NCBI RefSeq assembly: GCF_022317005.1
Contig: NZ_CP081005.1
Coordinates: forward strand, 62,001 to 126,000
Direction: 5' to 3'
Source: Mycobacterium sp. IDR2000157661
GTDB lineage: Bacteria > Actinomycetota > Actinomycetes > Mycobacteriales > Mycobacteriaceae
DNA length: 64,000 bases
Positions 44,850-52,617 of this stretch are shown here, piece by piece; within the stretch, counting starts at the first letter, position 1, and every line of letters starts with the position of its first letter. Under the pieces are notes generated by a model. It did no database searches. It was not told where the DNA came from and saw only the letters and a program-made list of their open reading frames with translations. The position numbers and the translations under genes are program-made.

Positions 44850-45167
44850 TCAGTTCGATACCGCGGCGTCGATGGCGCGGGCGGTCTCGTCGTCAGCGAC
44901 CTCGAATCCAGTCCGATGATTGCGCAGTTTCTGCGCGTGCCCGCGAGCCCAGGCGATGACACGCTCGTAGCTCAGACCGCGTTCGGTCGTCTCCAGCGCC
45001 TTGGCCTGGATGAACGCCGTATAAATCGGGCCCAGCTGGTTGCTCAACTGCGCGATGTCGGGCTGAGTCGCCGCGACGTACTGCTGCAGTTCGTCGGCGT
45101 AGGCGTCCCAACGGTCGGCCAGCGCTGCCGCGGCCGCCGGGTCCAAACTGATCTGATCAGCGCTCAT
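44850..45167 (-). CDS. EspC-like secreted protein
   Basis: A 105-residue helical hairpin protein (AAALADRWDAYADELQQYVA, then IYTAFIQAKALETTERGLSY) like EspC/DUF2580-family ESX substrates. The C-terminal signal normally written YxxxD/E reads FEVAD here, within GFEVADDETARAIDA, so the Tyr is Phe. It is the first gene of the substrate operon and lies just downstream of copy 5 of the 15-bp element. It is the likely partner of the EspB/PPE-like protein. Confidence 0.7.
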   Translation of the reverse strand: MSADQISLDPAAAAALADRWDAYADELQQYVAATQPDIAQLSNQLGPIYTAFIQAKALETTERGLSYERVIAWARGHAQKLRNHRTGFEVADDETARAIDAAVSN

Positions 45168-45207
45168 AACGATTCAGCCTCTCTCACCCCGTCCGATGTG
45201 CCTAACA

Positions 45208-45222
45208 TGTTCACGAACTGTC
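45208..45222. promoter_or_regulatory. Copy 5 of the 15-bp element, between the ESX substrate operon and rep
   Basis: The + strand reads TGTTCACGAACTGTC, the reverse complement of GACAGTTCGTGAACA. It contains the perfect palindrome GTTC-AC-GAAC. It lies about 40 bases upstream of the - strand gene at 45167 and faces the origin and rep on the other side. Confidence 0.55.
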
Positions 45223-45733
45223 CTATTGTGTACCGTACGTAAGGGAAGTGTGCAATACGCCGGGAACTCTCTTACAGACTAAGTCGGTTCCGAGATGAAG
45301 GGGTGGGCCGTTATGGATTTGCACCGTCGCCATCGCAGCACCTACCAGGGGGCGCGCCAGCGAGGCCACAACTCACGAGCGGCGCGGTTTAACCGTAGGT
45401 CGGCGTGTCAACCTCAGTTTTCACTTTTGCACCGTCATGCTGAACCCATGTCAGCCGCTTTGCGCCCGCACACGCGAAGCCACACCCGGCGGTTAAACCG
45501 CCGCAGGGGCAGATTGCTGCTGGCGGCATCGCCTAGCCGAAACCTCGACCAAGGAGGGCTGCACAACAACTAACTAGCGGCAGCCCCCGGGCCGCTGCTA
45601 CTCGCAACTAAATAGGCGCAACACCCTACGCCACAAAGCACTTCGGCCCCCGGTAGCTGCCGGGAGCCGAGTGCGGTGAGTCGAGTTGGCGCTCGACTCG
45701 GGTGCTTGCGCACCTACCCCGAAGGGATTGTCT
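45223..45733. other. Probable replication origin and rep leader, about 510 bases without a gene
   Basis: Holds two related palindromes, CGGTTTAACCG at 45385-45395 and a 17-bp one centred on GGTTAAACC at 45487-45503, spaced about 100 bases apart. A perfect 8-bp inverted repeat (arms GAGTCGAG and CTCGACTC, loop TTGGCG) at 45678-45699 sits just before the rep start and could be an attenuator hairpin. Reading frames here look like chance. By position directly upstream of rep, this is the best origin candidate in the window. Confidence 0.5.
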
Positions 45734-46963
45734 GTGAAGGACAGATTCCACGGTAGCGCATGCCCTGGCGCGGTGCCAGAGGTGTTGGCGAACCGTGATA
45801 AATCAACACCCACGGTTGTACTGCCCTACCGCGGGTGCACAAGATCCGCACCCCGGTCGGGCACAGCGCGCACGGCGCCCACATGGATTCTTCGAGCCGC
45901 CGGCCACGACCACTCCCCCAATGTTCGCACCCTCATCAAGCTCGACCTCGGCGAGAAGGCATGGGCAGGTGTCCCGTGCTGGTCAGGAGGCCCAGAGCGG
46001 TGGGCTCACAAGACCGTAGCCGAGGCCTACAAGCGGCGCTACGAGACGCACGTGCGGCCCGCCATGCCGGGCAACCCGATCAGCCTCACGACGCTGATCC
46101 AGGTCGCTGAAGCGCGTGCAGCCTTCGCCGATTACCGCACAGGCCGCGACTGCCGCCCCACCAACGCCACCCTGGCCGCCCGGGCCGGAGTCAGCATTCG
46201 CACCGTCCAGCGGGCCACGACGGCACTTCGTTTACTCGGGGTCGCCACCGAAGTGCTCCGCGGTCGACAGCGCACAAAGCACGAGCGCATGGCCAGCTGG
46301 AGAGTGGGCGACCGTGGCCGCGGCTGGGCCTCGGTGTGGGTCCTGCACGACGACCGCACTCGGGTTCTGTCACCCCATCCCGGAGGGTCTCTTCTTTACG
46401 AAAAACCTTCTGTTAAGAAAGAACTCACTACCCGCAGCCGGCGCCAAGCCGCCGGTCGGCGCACCGCTTCGCGGCGCGAAAGCCCAGAGGCGGGGGGCCG
46501 CCTGGCCCGTGAATGGGTTACGAGCCCGCACAGCCCACCGTGGGTCCGCCGCTATCGCACGACCAAGCCCTGGGCGAAGCTTCTGGCCGCCGCCGAAACG
46601 CATTCATGGACCGCACGCGACATCAACCAGCTCATCAGGGATTACATCGGCGTCGGCAACTGGGTCCCCGACAGCCCGCACAAGCCCGCCGGCCTACTCG
46701 GCCACATCCTGAAATGGCACGGGAATCTCGAGGAGCGGCCTGCCGCGCTCGACGAGGCTCGCGAAGCCGAGCAGCTGGCCGCCGACCGCGCGCGTATCGC
46801 CAAGAACGCCGCGGCGCGAGAGGAGCACCGCCGCGGTCGGGAGATCGGGCGCGCGGCGCTTAACGGGCCCGGGCGCGCGGCGGCCCGCAGAGAGCTCGAA
46901 GATGCCCTCCGCCGCATGCGGCAGCGGCGTCTCGCACCTAAGCCGGGGCTGGACCCGTCATGA
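45734..46963 (+). CDS. rep: Plasmid replication initiator protein
   Basis: A 409-residue basic protein from GTG 45734, with GAAGGG 7 bases upstream; the longer TTG frame from 45686 starts inside a hairpin. A helix-turn-helix is clear around residues 135-165 (TNATLAARAGVSIRTVQRAT). The C-terminal third is a charged coiled coil (EAEQLAADRARIAKNAAARE). Mycobacterial theta-type Reps have this layout. The gene overlaps the next one by 4 bases (ATGA). The origin candidate lies directly upstream. The exact Rep family is not determined. Confidence 0.75.
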   Translation: MKDRFHGSACPGAVPEVLANRDKSTPTVVLPYRGCTRSAPRSGTARTAPTWILRAAGHDHSPNVRTLIKLDLGEKAWAGVPCWSGGPERWAHKTVAEAYKRRYETHVRPAMPGNPISLTTLIQVAEARAAFADYRTGRDCRPTNATLAARAGVSIRTVQRATTALRLLGVATEVLRGRQRTKHERMASWRVGDRGRGWASVWVLHDDRTRVLSPHPGGSLLYEKPSVKKELTTRSRRQAAGRRTASRRESPEAGGRLAREWVTSPHSPPWVRRYRTTKPWAKLLAAAETHSWTARDINQLIRDYIGVGNWVPDSPHKPAGLLGHILKWHGNLEERPAALDEAREAEQLAADRARIAKNAAAREEHRRGREIGRAALNGPGRAAARRELEDALRRMRQRRLAPKPGLDPS

Positions 46964-47625
46964 ACGCCGCGCGTTCGCAACTACAGCCGGCTTGCGCGAC
47001 CGACCCCGAACGCTGGTTCGACAAGTCGGACACCGTGCACGCGCTTCTGAACTGCCTGGCGTGCCCCATGAGACGGTGGTGCGCAGCTGAGGCTGTGCGC
47101 GTCAGGGCCTCATTTGGCATGTGGGCAGGAATCTTCATCGACAAAAACCCGACCGAAGTCGCCTCGCAACTGCTTGCCATCGCCCGCATGCCCGACGCCC
47201 CGTTGAGTGAGGCGAGCCAGCTGCCGGCGGCGCAAGCGCCCAAGCGCCCCTTGGCGACCGTACCGACCACCCCCGGTCGGCAGAACGCTGTTCTGCGCAC
47301 CATCGCGGCGCGATCCTCGGGACATTGCGAGATCATGACCCGAGACTGCCGCCTAACCTTCGACACGCTGGGCAGCCGGGTGGCTGACCAAGACCCGTGG
47401 ACCGCTCAACGTGCCAGCGACGTCTACGCCGTCTGCCGGCCCTGCGCGGCCGCCATCGGCAACGCCGAACCGCAGTTCGTCGAGCGCCTCGGCTACATCG
47501 TGCCCGCACCATACGATCCGGCCTACACCAAATTCTTCTGGCGCCAGGCCCACTGGGTGTATCTCGACGGCGGAAATCGAATCTGCCCCGCACGTGACGC
47601 CGAGAACGTGCGCGCAGCCCTTTGA
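46960..47625 (+). CDS. WhiB-like iron-sulfur protein fused to a second Cys-rich domain
   Basis: A 221-residue protein. The N-terminal half has the WhiB cluster: Cys12, Cys32, Cys35 and Cys41 (CLACPMRRWC), and the GMWAGI turn at 53-58. After a Pro/Ala linker, a second domain has Cys123/Cys130 (GHCEIMTRDC) and Cys159/Cys162 (VCRPC), like an HNH or zinc-ribbon knuckle without an evident nuclease motif. WhiB proteins sense redox or NO and act on RNA polymerase. Translational coupling to rep (ATGA) suggests control of copy number or of transfer genes. The basic tail typical of WhiB is missing. Confidence 0.75.
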   Translation: MNAARSQLQPACATDPERWFDKSDTVHALLNCLACPMRRWCAAEAVRVRASFGMWAGIFIDKNPTEVASQLLAIARMPDAPLSEASQLPAAQAPKRPLATVPTTPGRQNAVLRTIAARSSGHCEIMTRDCRLTFDTLGSRVADQDPWTAQRASDVYAVCRPCAAAIGNAEPQFVERLGYIVPAPYDPAYTKFFWRQAHWVYLDGGNRICPARDAENVRAAL

Positions 47626-47660
47626 CGTGGCCCTAACCAAGGGGACAGCACAGCCCGTTT

Positions 47661-47673
47661 CGTCACTGTGACG
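47661..47673. repeat. 13-bp palindrome CGTCACTGTGACG, copy 1
   Basis: Lies 36 bases after the WhiB-like gene. The same palindrome (as CGTCACAGTGACG) occurs at 62541-62553 and 63486-63498. With the latter the match extends to 17 bases. Operator or recombination site are possible readings. Confidence 0.55.
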
Positions 47674-47781
47674 CTTCGACATCTCCCCGCCGTGCCGACG
47701 CCCCACTGCCCCAGGCCGAAATCCGTAACCCCGCCCATCACCTGCTACACGACCTCGTCCACGACTGGCCTTGGCGCAACG

Positions 47782-48219
47782 CTACCCGATGTCGTTCGCG
47801 GCTTCGACACGTACTGCCATCCGAGCAACTCGGAAGGCTCGCGGTCCCATCAACGCCACCACACCGCCGCCCATTGGCTGGCGGCTGCCGCAATACATTG
47901 CGCCCCAGGCATCGGCCTTACCCTCCACGGCGATTGCTGCGAGTACGTCCGTGCATGCTCCGAGGACGGTACAGCGCTGTGCACAGGCATACGGGGTATC
48001 TGGACTGAACACCGCTGCGCCGCGATAGATTTCGCGCCTGGCGCGAAACGCTGTTCTGACAGATGCGCTCCACTTCATTGTGGGAGCAACCCGGTTCGGT
48101 GTTCGGGCCGCGATCGCGTACTCGGCCTGGATGAACACCCCGGACTCGATATACGCAGAAACGGGGTCCGCGACACGCCGAAAGGCATCGGCAACAATTT
48201 GTGTGCGGGCATAGGGCAC
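47782..48219 (-). CDS. Hypothetical protein, doubtful
   Basis: A 145-codon frame from GTG 48219 with an amino acid pattern more protein-like than its alternatives (IVADAFRRVADPVSAYIESG, REIYRGAAVFSP, four Cys). The frame stays open to 48846, but the upstream part reads as low-quality Arg/Cys-rich sequence. No family, no ribosome-binding site and no partner are evident. It lies opposite nothing better on the + strand. It may be a remnant. Confidence 0.35.
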   Translation of the reverse strand: MPYARTQIVADAFRRVADPVSAYIESGVFIQAEYAIAARTPNRVAPTMKWSASVRTAFRARREIYRGAAVFSPDTPYACAQRCTVLGACTDVLAAIAVEGKADAWGAMYCGSRQPMGGGVVALMGPRAFRVARMAVRVEAANDIG

Positions 48220-48383
48220 ATGCCGCTTGCCACCGGGCGAGCCGTGCGTTTGCTGCCGACACCCTTTATCCCGATACGCATCCTGTCCTTGACGAAGACA
48301 GCAGGTCTGCGATCTGTCGCGCTCACAACCTTCTGCGCACCCGCGACTGCGATTTACGGTCAAATTGAGAGCGCGGTATCGTG

Positions 48384-48407
48384 TCAGGTATTCAGTCAGG
48401 TATTCAC
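48384..48407. repeat. Two 12-bp tandem repeats upstream of parA
   Basis: TCAGGTATTCAG followed directly by TCAGGTATTCAC, and then the palindrome CACCTAGGTG at 48405-48414. Possible binding sites for a partition or regulatory protein. Confidence 0.5.
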
Positions 48408-48671
48408 CTAGGTGTCGCTCGACACTGAAGGGCCTGCTGATCGGCCTATTCGCAGCACCGGGACCGCAGCGGCTGCGCCGAGAATCGTCAACCACGCTGT
48501 CATCACCGGGTCGTTGCCCACGTTGAGTATCGCCCACGTCGCCATCCGGAGCGAAGCCTTTGGGGGCGTGACGACGAGTGCTTGCACCTCCGTGGAACGC
48601 ATCGGGCCTGTGGCTGCAGCCGCGCCCACGGGGGCAGTCACAACGTTTGCCGGGACCGTTGCGTCGACCAT
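48408..48671 (-). CDS. Hypothetical small membrane protein
   Basis: An 87-residue protein from ATG 48671 (MVDATVPANVVTAPVGAAAA) with one membrane helix near the C-terminus (DPVMTAWLTILGAAAAVPVL). The frame continues upstream to 48866, but that part reads as basic shadow sequence. It lies divergent to parA. The family is unknown. Confidence 0.45.
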   Translation of the reverse strand: MVDATVPANVVTAPVGAAAATGPMRSTEVQALVVTPPKASLRMATWAILNVGNDPVMTAWLTILGAAAAVPVLRIGRSAGPSVSSDT

Positions 48672-48844
48672 CTCGATACCGCGCGCCACTGTCTGCGGCG
48701 GGTCGGTCGCGGCGAGTTGTGCAATGGCGAGTCGCCTTGACCCCACTACACTTCGGAAGCCATGAACAACTACGCGCCTCACCGCATCGCGAGATGCGCT
48801 GCCCGGTGCAGAAATACGGCGCCGCGGCTGCAGGTGAGGCACAC

Positions 48845-49816
48845 ATGACTCACAGCCTATCGACATGGGACGAACCGGCAGCGACTATCGACTGGGCGCG
48901 TCTCGGCCACGTGTACGTGGTCGGGAACGGCAAAGGTGGCGTCGGAAAAACCACCACCAGCGCACACCTAAGCGCTCTCGTCGCCTCCGACGGCGCGCGG
49001 ACCCTGCTTATCGACCTCAACGGACAAGGCAACTGCGCCCTGCTACTCGGCTTCGCCAACACCGAGCGCGACGACAAGGGGCGCAACCTCTTCAGCGCGG
49101 TCACCACCGGCGCACCACTGACACCCGTGCGCAATGTCCGGCCGAACCTCGACGTCGTTCCCGGAGGCGCCTACGTTCGCCGAATTGTGTCGGTGCTGTC
49201 GGCGGAGATGTCGACGAAAGAGGATGCCCACCGGGTACACCTCGCCCTGGCGCAATGCCTTCAACGCATCGCCGGGGGCTACCAGTTGATCATCATTGAC
49301 ACACCGCCCGAGAACCCACTGCTTTCGAACATCGCTTTGTGCGCCGGCCGATTTGTCATCGTCCCGATGAGAACCGACGAGTACTCGCGCTCAGGACTGC
49401 GCGATATCGCCGCCGATATTCGGGGTATGCGGGAGCACAACCCGTATCTGATGCTGCTAGCTGTGTTCGTCTTCGGGTCGGGCACCGGATCGAAGAAGAT
49501 CCGCCGCGACATCGCGCAAAGCGTCTCGGCAGACCTCGGCCAAAGCTCCGACATGCTGCTCGACAGCTTTGTGCGCCACGCGGAATCGGTAGCCAACGAG
49601 ATGGTCAAATACGGTCTGCTTGCCCACGAACTCGAGCAAGAGATTCAGAACAATCCGAAGTATTGGGAACTACGTAAAGGCAGCGCGAAGAACGCCACCA
49701 CCGTGAGCGAAACATCGCGACTGGTAGCCGAAGACTTCGCCAAACTTGCCGCCGAAGTCCTGACCCGCGCAGCCAAGCGGCGAGGCGAAATGATCGAACA
49801 AGGAGTGTGGCCATGA
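48845..49816 (+). CDS. parA: Partition ATPase ParA
   Basis: A 323-residue protein from ATG 48845 with AGGTGAGG 6 bases upstream; the longer frame from 48578 overlaps noncoding sequence. A deviant Walker A, NGKGGVGKTT, lies near residue 31, with LLIDLNGQGNCALLLGFA and LIIIDTPPENPLL as the A' and B motifs. ParA ATPases move plasmid copies over the nucleoid. The next gene overlaps its stop by 4 bases and encodes the presumed centromere-binding partner, a normal par operon. Confidence 0.9.
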   Translation: MTHSLSTWDEPAATIDWARLGHVYVVGNGKGGVGKTTTSAHLSALVASDGARTLLIDLNGQGNCALLLGFANTERDDKGRNLFSAVTTGAPLTPVRNVRPNLDVVPGGAYVRRIVSVLSAEMSTKEDAHRVHLALAQCLQRIAGGYQLIIIDTPPENPLLSNIALCAGRFVIVPMRTDEYSRSGLRDIAADIRGMREHNPYLMLLAVFVFGSGTGSKKIRRDIAQSVSADLGQSSDMLLDSFVRHAESVANEMVKYGLLAHELEQEIQNNPKYWELRKGSAKNATTVSETSRLVAEDFAKLAAEVLTRAAKRRGEMIEQGVWP

Positions 49817-50433
49817 GCAACTTGCGTCAACAAGGAATGCCCAACGAGGATCTGTCTGACCTGGGAGCGCCGGCGAAGCCGCGAGGAGCGGGCCTGGCCG
49901 ATCTGGTGGGGGAGACCGCACCACCAGCAGCGCCCACACGATCCCACGAACCAACCCCACAACCAGAATCGCTCGCCCCACCCACGCCGATCCGACCGGC
50001 CGCCGAATCACCCGACGGTGCGATAACCGCCGTGCGTGGCCGCCGCCCAGGGCGACCCCGTACCCGCAGTAAGCCCGTCACAGCGGTGTACGTCAGCCCC
50101 GGTGTGAAGGCCCGATTCGAGGCCTACCGGCACAAGCAGAAGGCCACCAATCTGCAGGTAGTCCTCGAGGCCATCAGCGCCAAGCACGCCGAGCTGGCCG
50201 AGATCATCAAGGATTCGACAGTCAGCACCGCCCCGGTGAATCCACTGTTTCCCGCCGATCCCAACGCCGTGCGCTACCTCGGCGGTGGAAGCGTGCAGAT
50301 CGGCTTCAGCCCGACACCTGAACAGGAAGAAGTCATCGACCGTATCGGCGCTGAGCTGGGGTTTGACACACGCAGCACTTGGATCGCGCCCGTATTGAAC
50401 GCCTTCCTGCCCGGACGCCGCGACGTCGCTTGA
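49813..50433 (+). CDS. parB: ParB-like centromere-binding protein
   Basis: A 206-residue protein; ATG 49813 with AGGAG 7 bases upstream overlaps the parA stop (ATGA). The N-terminal 70 residues are Pro-rich and disordered. A basic patch (RGRRPGRPRTRSKP) precedes a ribbon-helix-helix-like segment (VTAVYVSPGVKARFEAYRHK). It lacks the large ParB/Spo0J nuclease-like core, so it is the small partner type rather than true ParB. Its site is probably near 48384-48414. Confidence 0.7.
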   Translation: MSNLRQQGMPNEDLSDLGAPAKPRGAGLADLVGETAPPAAPTRSHEPTPQPESLAPPTPIRPAAESPDGAITAVRGRRPGRPRTRSKPVTAVYVSPGVKARFEAYRHKQKATNLQVVLEAISAKHAELAEIIKDSTVSTAPVNPLFPADPNAVRYLGGGSVQIGFSPTPEQEEVIDRIGAELGFDTRSTWIAPVLNAFLPGRRDVA

Positions 50434-50487
50434 GCGCGCACAGCCAGGACGCGGCGGCGGGGGAGGGGAGCGGGTCACAGGCCCCGC

Positions 50488-51024
50488 TCACGGCCCTTCG
50501 GTCAGCTCTCCGACGTGCCCGGGCGTCATGTACTGCACCAACGCCTGTCGATACTTGTCTGCGGCCGCGGCTAGATCGGCGTGCGCGGCCACAAGTAGCA
50601 GATTGGCTGCCTCCGCCCGCACCACACGAGCACGCAAATCAGCGATAGCGCTGTGCTCGCCGTCACGGTCCCCGTCGCCGTCCCGAGCGGCGTGCAGATC
50701 GGCAATCTCGGCCCGCAGCCGCGCGTTTTCGGCTTCCAGCCTGGTAATCGTGCTGCTGACGTCGTCGCCGGCCTGCCCCGGCAGAGCATCCTCGTAGACG
50801 TACCACCGCAGGTGCCCAGGGCCCGGTCTGGCCCATCCGGCCAGGTGCCCCTTCTTGATGGCTGCCAGCAACGTACGCCGATCGGCCCCCACACGCTCAG
50901 CGGCCTCACTCAACGGAATCGACGCGCGGCCCGGCTCCGGCTCTGACGGCACACCTTCGGGCGGGTACTTCCACCCTTGCACAGCAGCCACAACCGACTC
51001 CCGAGACCAAAACGATGTCGACAA
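50488..51024 (-). CDS. MerR/excisionase-type HTH protein with coiled coil
   Basis: Up to 178 residues. A TTG at 51024 lacks a well-placed ribosome-binding site; GTG 50991 has GGGAG 6 bases upstream and may be the true start. The helix-turn-helix (IPLSEAAERVGADRRTLLAA, then IKKGHLAGWARPGPGHLRWY) is of the MerR/Xis type. A long coiled coil follows (TRLEAENARLRAEIADLHAA). It converges with the ParB-like gene and is divergent from the small gene at 51154. It is probably a plasmid regulator. Confidence 0.65.
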   Translation of the reverse strand: MSTSFWSRESVVAAVQGWKYPPEGVPSEPEPGRASIPLSEAAERVGADRRTLLAAIKKGHLAGWARPGPGHLRWYVYEDALPGQAGDDVSSTITRLEAENARLRAEIADLHAARDGDGDRDGEHSAIADLRARVVRAEAANLLLVAAHADLAAAADKYRQALVQYMTPGHVGELTEGP

Positions 51025-51153
51025 CGCTCAAATTGCCTCATAAGGCTACCGCGCAAAGGCGACACGGCCACGGCCAGAATAGGCAAAAGCAGCAGCGCTT
51101 TGTACAATTTGGTCAACCGAACGGCGCTGAGCACCGGGCGAAGGGACGAGTCA

Positions 51154-51348
51154 GTGGGTGTTTCACAGAAGCCGCGCTCAGAAAAGCGGCAGCGAACCAA
51201 GCTCCTGGGCGTGCGACTCCTGCCCGAAGAACATTCCGGCTTCAAAGAGTTCGCCGATGAGCGGGACGCCGACATGGCCGAGCTCGCCTTCGAGGCTTTG
51301 CGCGAGAAGTACCCACAGATCTTCAGCCGCACCGTTCAAGTCGCATAA
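51154..51348 (+). CDS. Small RHH-like plasmid protein
   Basis: A 64-residue protein from GTG 51154 with GAAGGG 8 bases upstream; the frame to 50977 is rejected. Very basic N-terminus (PRSEKRQRTKLLGVRL), then a helix pair (GFKEFADERDADMAELAFEA). Likely a ribbon-helix-helix DNA-binding protein or antitoxin-like regulator. The palindrome TTGTACAA at about 51104-51111 lies in the gap shared with the divergent gene. Confidence 0.5.
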   Translation: MGVSQKPRSEKRQRTKLLGVRLLPEEHSGFKEFADERDADMAELAFEALREKYPQIFSRTVQVA

Positions 51349-51710
51349 CGGACGACGACTGCGCTGAAACGTTCGTGTCCACAAGGATTTTCGAGTTGCC
51401 AGCACCATTGGCGCGCGGCGCCACACCTGAAACGCCATGATCAGACCAGGTGGCTGCAGAGCACCGCGCACAAGGCCGCAGCTGATGTTGCATCGCATGT
51501 CATAGGGGATGTTGCAGTCACGGCTGTGGGGGAGTGACGTGCACGTGATCGGGTGTAGACCATCCTGTTGCAGAAGGCGGCTGACGATTGCGCGATGTTG
51601 CCCTATCTGTATGCGTGTCAGGCATGTAATATCGGGGGACCGATCAGGGCTTTTGTGGTCCTGTTGAGCAGCGGACCAAGGAGGCGATCATCGCGGCCGT
51701 TGAGCCCGAC
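51349..51710. other. Gene-free gap with GATGTTGC repeats
   Basis: About 360 bases without a supported gene. GATGTTGCA occurs at 51484-51492 and 51508-51516 (24 bases apart) and GATGTTGCC at 51594-51602. They may be operators for the tandem-HTH regulator encoded just downstream. Confidence 0.45.
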
Positions 51711-52544
51711 GTGGACTCCGACGGGCAACCCGACGTCGCACGGCTGTCCCAGCAGATGCAGATCCGTCTGCGGGAGCTGGGCTTCAGCCTGCTCGGCGCC
51801 TCCAAGCTCGGAATCCTATCGCGCTCAACCCTGACTAGCTTGCGTGACGCGGACCGTGTCCCGAACTTGCAGACCCTCACTAAACTCGATGACCTGCTGG
51901 TGTGGGAACCTGGGTCAGCCAAGGCTGTTCTGTATGGCCGCGACCCGGTGCCGCGTGAGCACGGCGTGTACAGCCACCTGCCGAAGTCGAATCTGCCCGA
52001 GGAAGAGGCTCGGACGGGGGTCACCCTTGACACCCTGTTCAACCCGAACGAAGACCCAGCCCAGTGGGATTACAACGCGCTGGTCAGCGCGATCGAGCGT
52101 CGGCTGCGTGAACTGAACATGACGAAGTCGAAGTTCGCCGCGATCGGCGGCCCGGGCCGCTCGACGCTGGCGACACTGGGCCGGCGCGGGTACGTGCCGA
52201 CCGCCGAGACACTGGACCGCATCGACCGGTTCCTGATGTGGGAACGCGGATCGGCGCTGACAGTGCTGCGCGGGGGAGCCCCGGTGCGGATCGGCGCCGC
52301 GGTCGCCCATCCCGCGCTGGTGCCGCTCAACGCGGTCCGCGACACCCTAAAGGCCGTCAAGATCAGACTCAATCGCCAGGCCCAGAGCGTGGCGCAGCTT
52401 CAGTCCGACGTAGACGAGGCTTTGACCCGTGTCAACGTCGCGATAGCAGAAGTGGGAGACCCGGCACGGCGAGCCGTGCTGGACCCAGATTCGGGCAGCC
52501 CCGATGAGGGCGATGCCGCAGGTAAGGGAGAAATCCATGACTAG
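51711..52544 (+). CDS. Regulator with two tandem HTH domains
   Basis: 277 residues if started at GTG 51711. Two related helix-turn-helix domains are visible: RLRELGFSLLGASKLGILSR (then LRDADRVPNLQTL) and RRLRELNMTKSKFAAIGGPG (then LGRRGYVPTAETLDRI). Each ends in a conserved W(E)xGSA motif (VWEPGSAKAVL, MWERGSALTVL). A coiled coil and acidic tail follow. The good ribosome-binding site AAGGAGG (51679-51685) is 26 bases before the GTG but sits 5 bases before an in-frame ATC, so the start is uncertain. It is a likely regulator of the methylase-helicase genes downstream. Confidence 0.65.
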   Translation: MDSDGQPDVARLSQQMQIRLRELGFSLLGASKLGILSRSTLTSLRDADRVPNLQTLTKLDDLLVWEPGSAKAVLYGRDPVPREHGVYSHLPKSNLPEEEARTGVTLDTLFNPNEDPAQWDYNALVSAIERRLRELNMTKSKFAAIGGPGRSTLATLGRRGYVPTAETLDRIDRFLMWERGSALTVLRGGAPVRIGAAVAHPALVPLNAVRDTLKAVKIRLNRQAQSVAQLQSDVDEALTRVNVAIAEVGDPARRAVLDPDSGSPDEGDAAGKGEIHD

Positions 52545-52617
52545 CGGTATGGCCGTAGGGAGGCTGCTATGGGCGACCAGCAGCAACCGGATCTGTTCAG
52601 CATCAACGCATCGGAGA

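Noticed and set aside
45295..45573. 92-codon + strand frame in the origin region
   Set aside because: Arg/His-rich shadow composition; overlaps the palindromes; no ribosome-binding site.
47668..48411. 247-codon + strand frame after the WhiB gene
   Set aside because: Irregular Cys/Thr-rich sequence; the opposite strand is slightly more protein-like but also weak.
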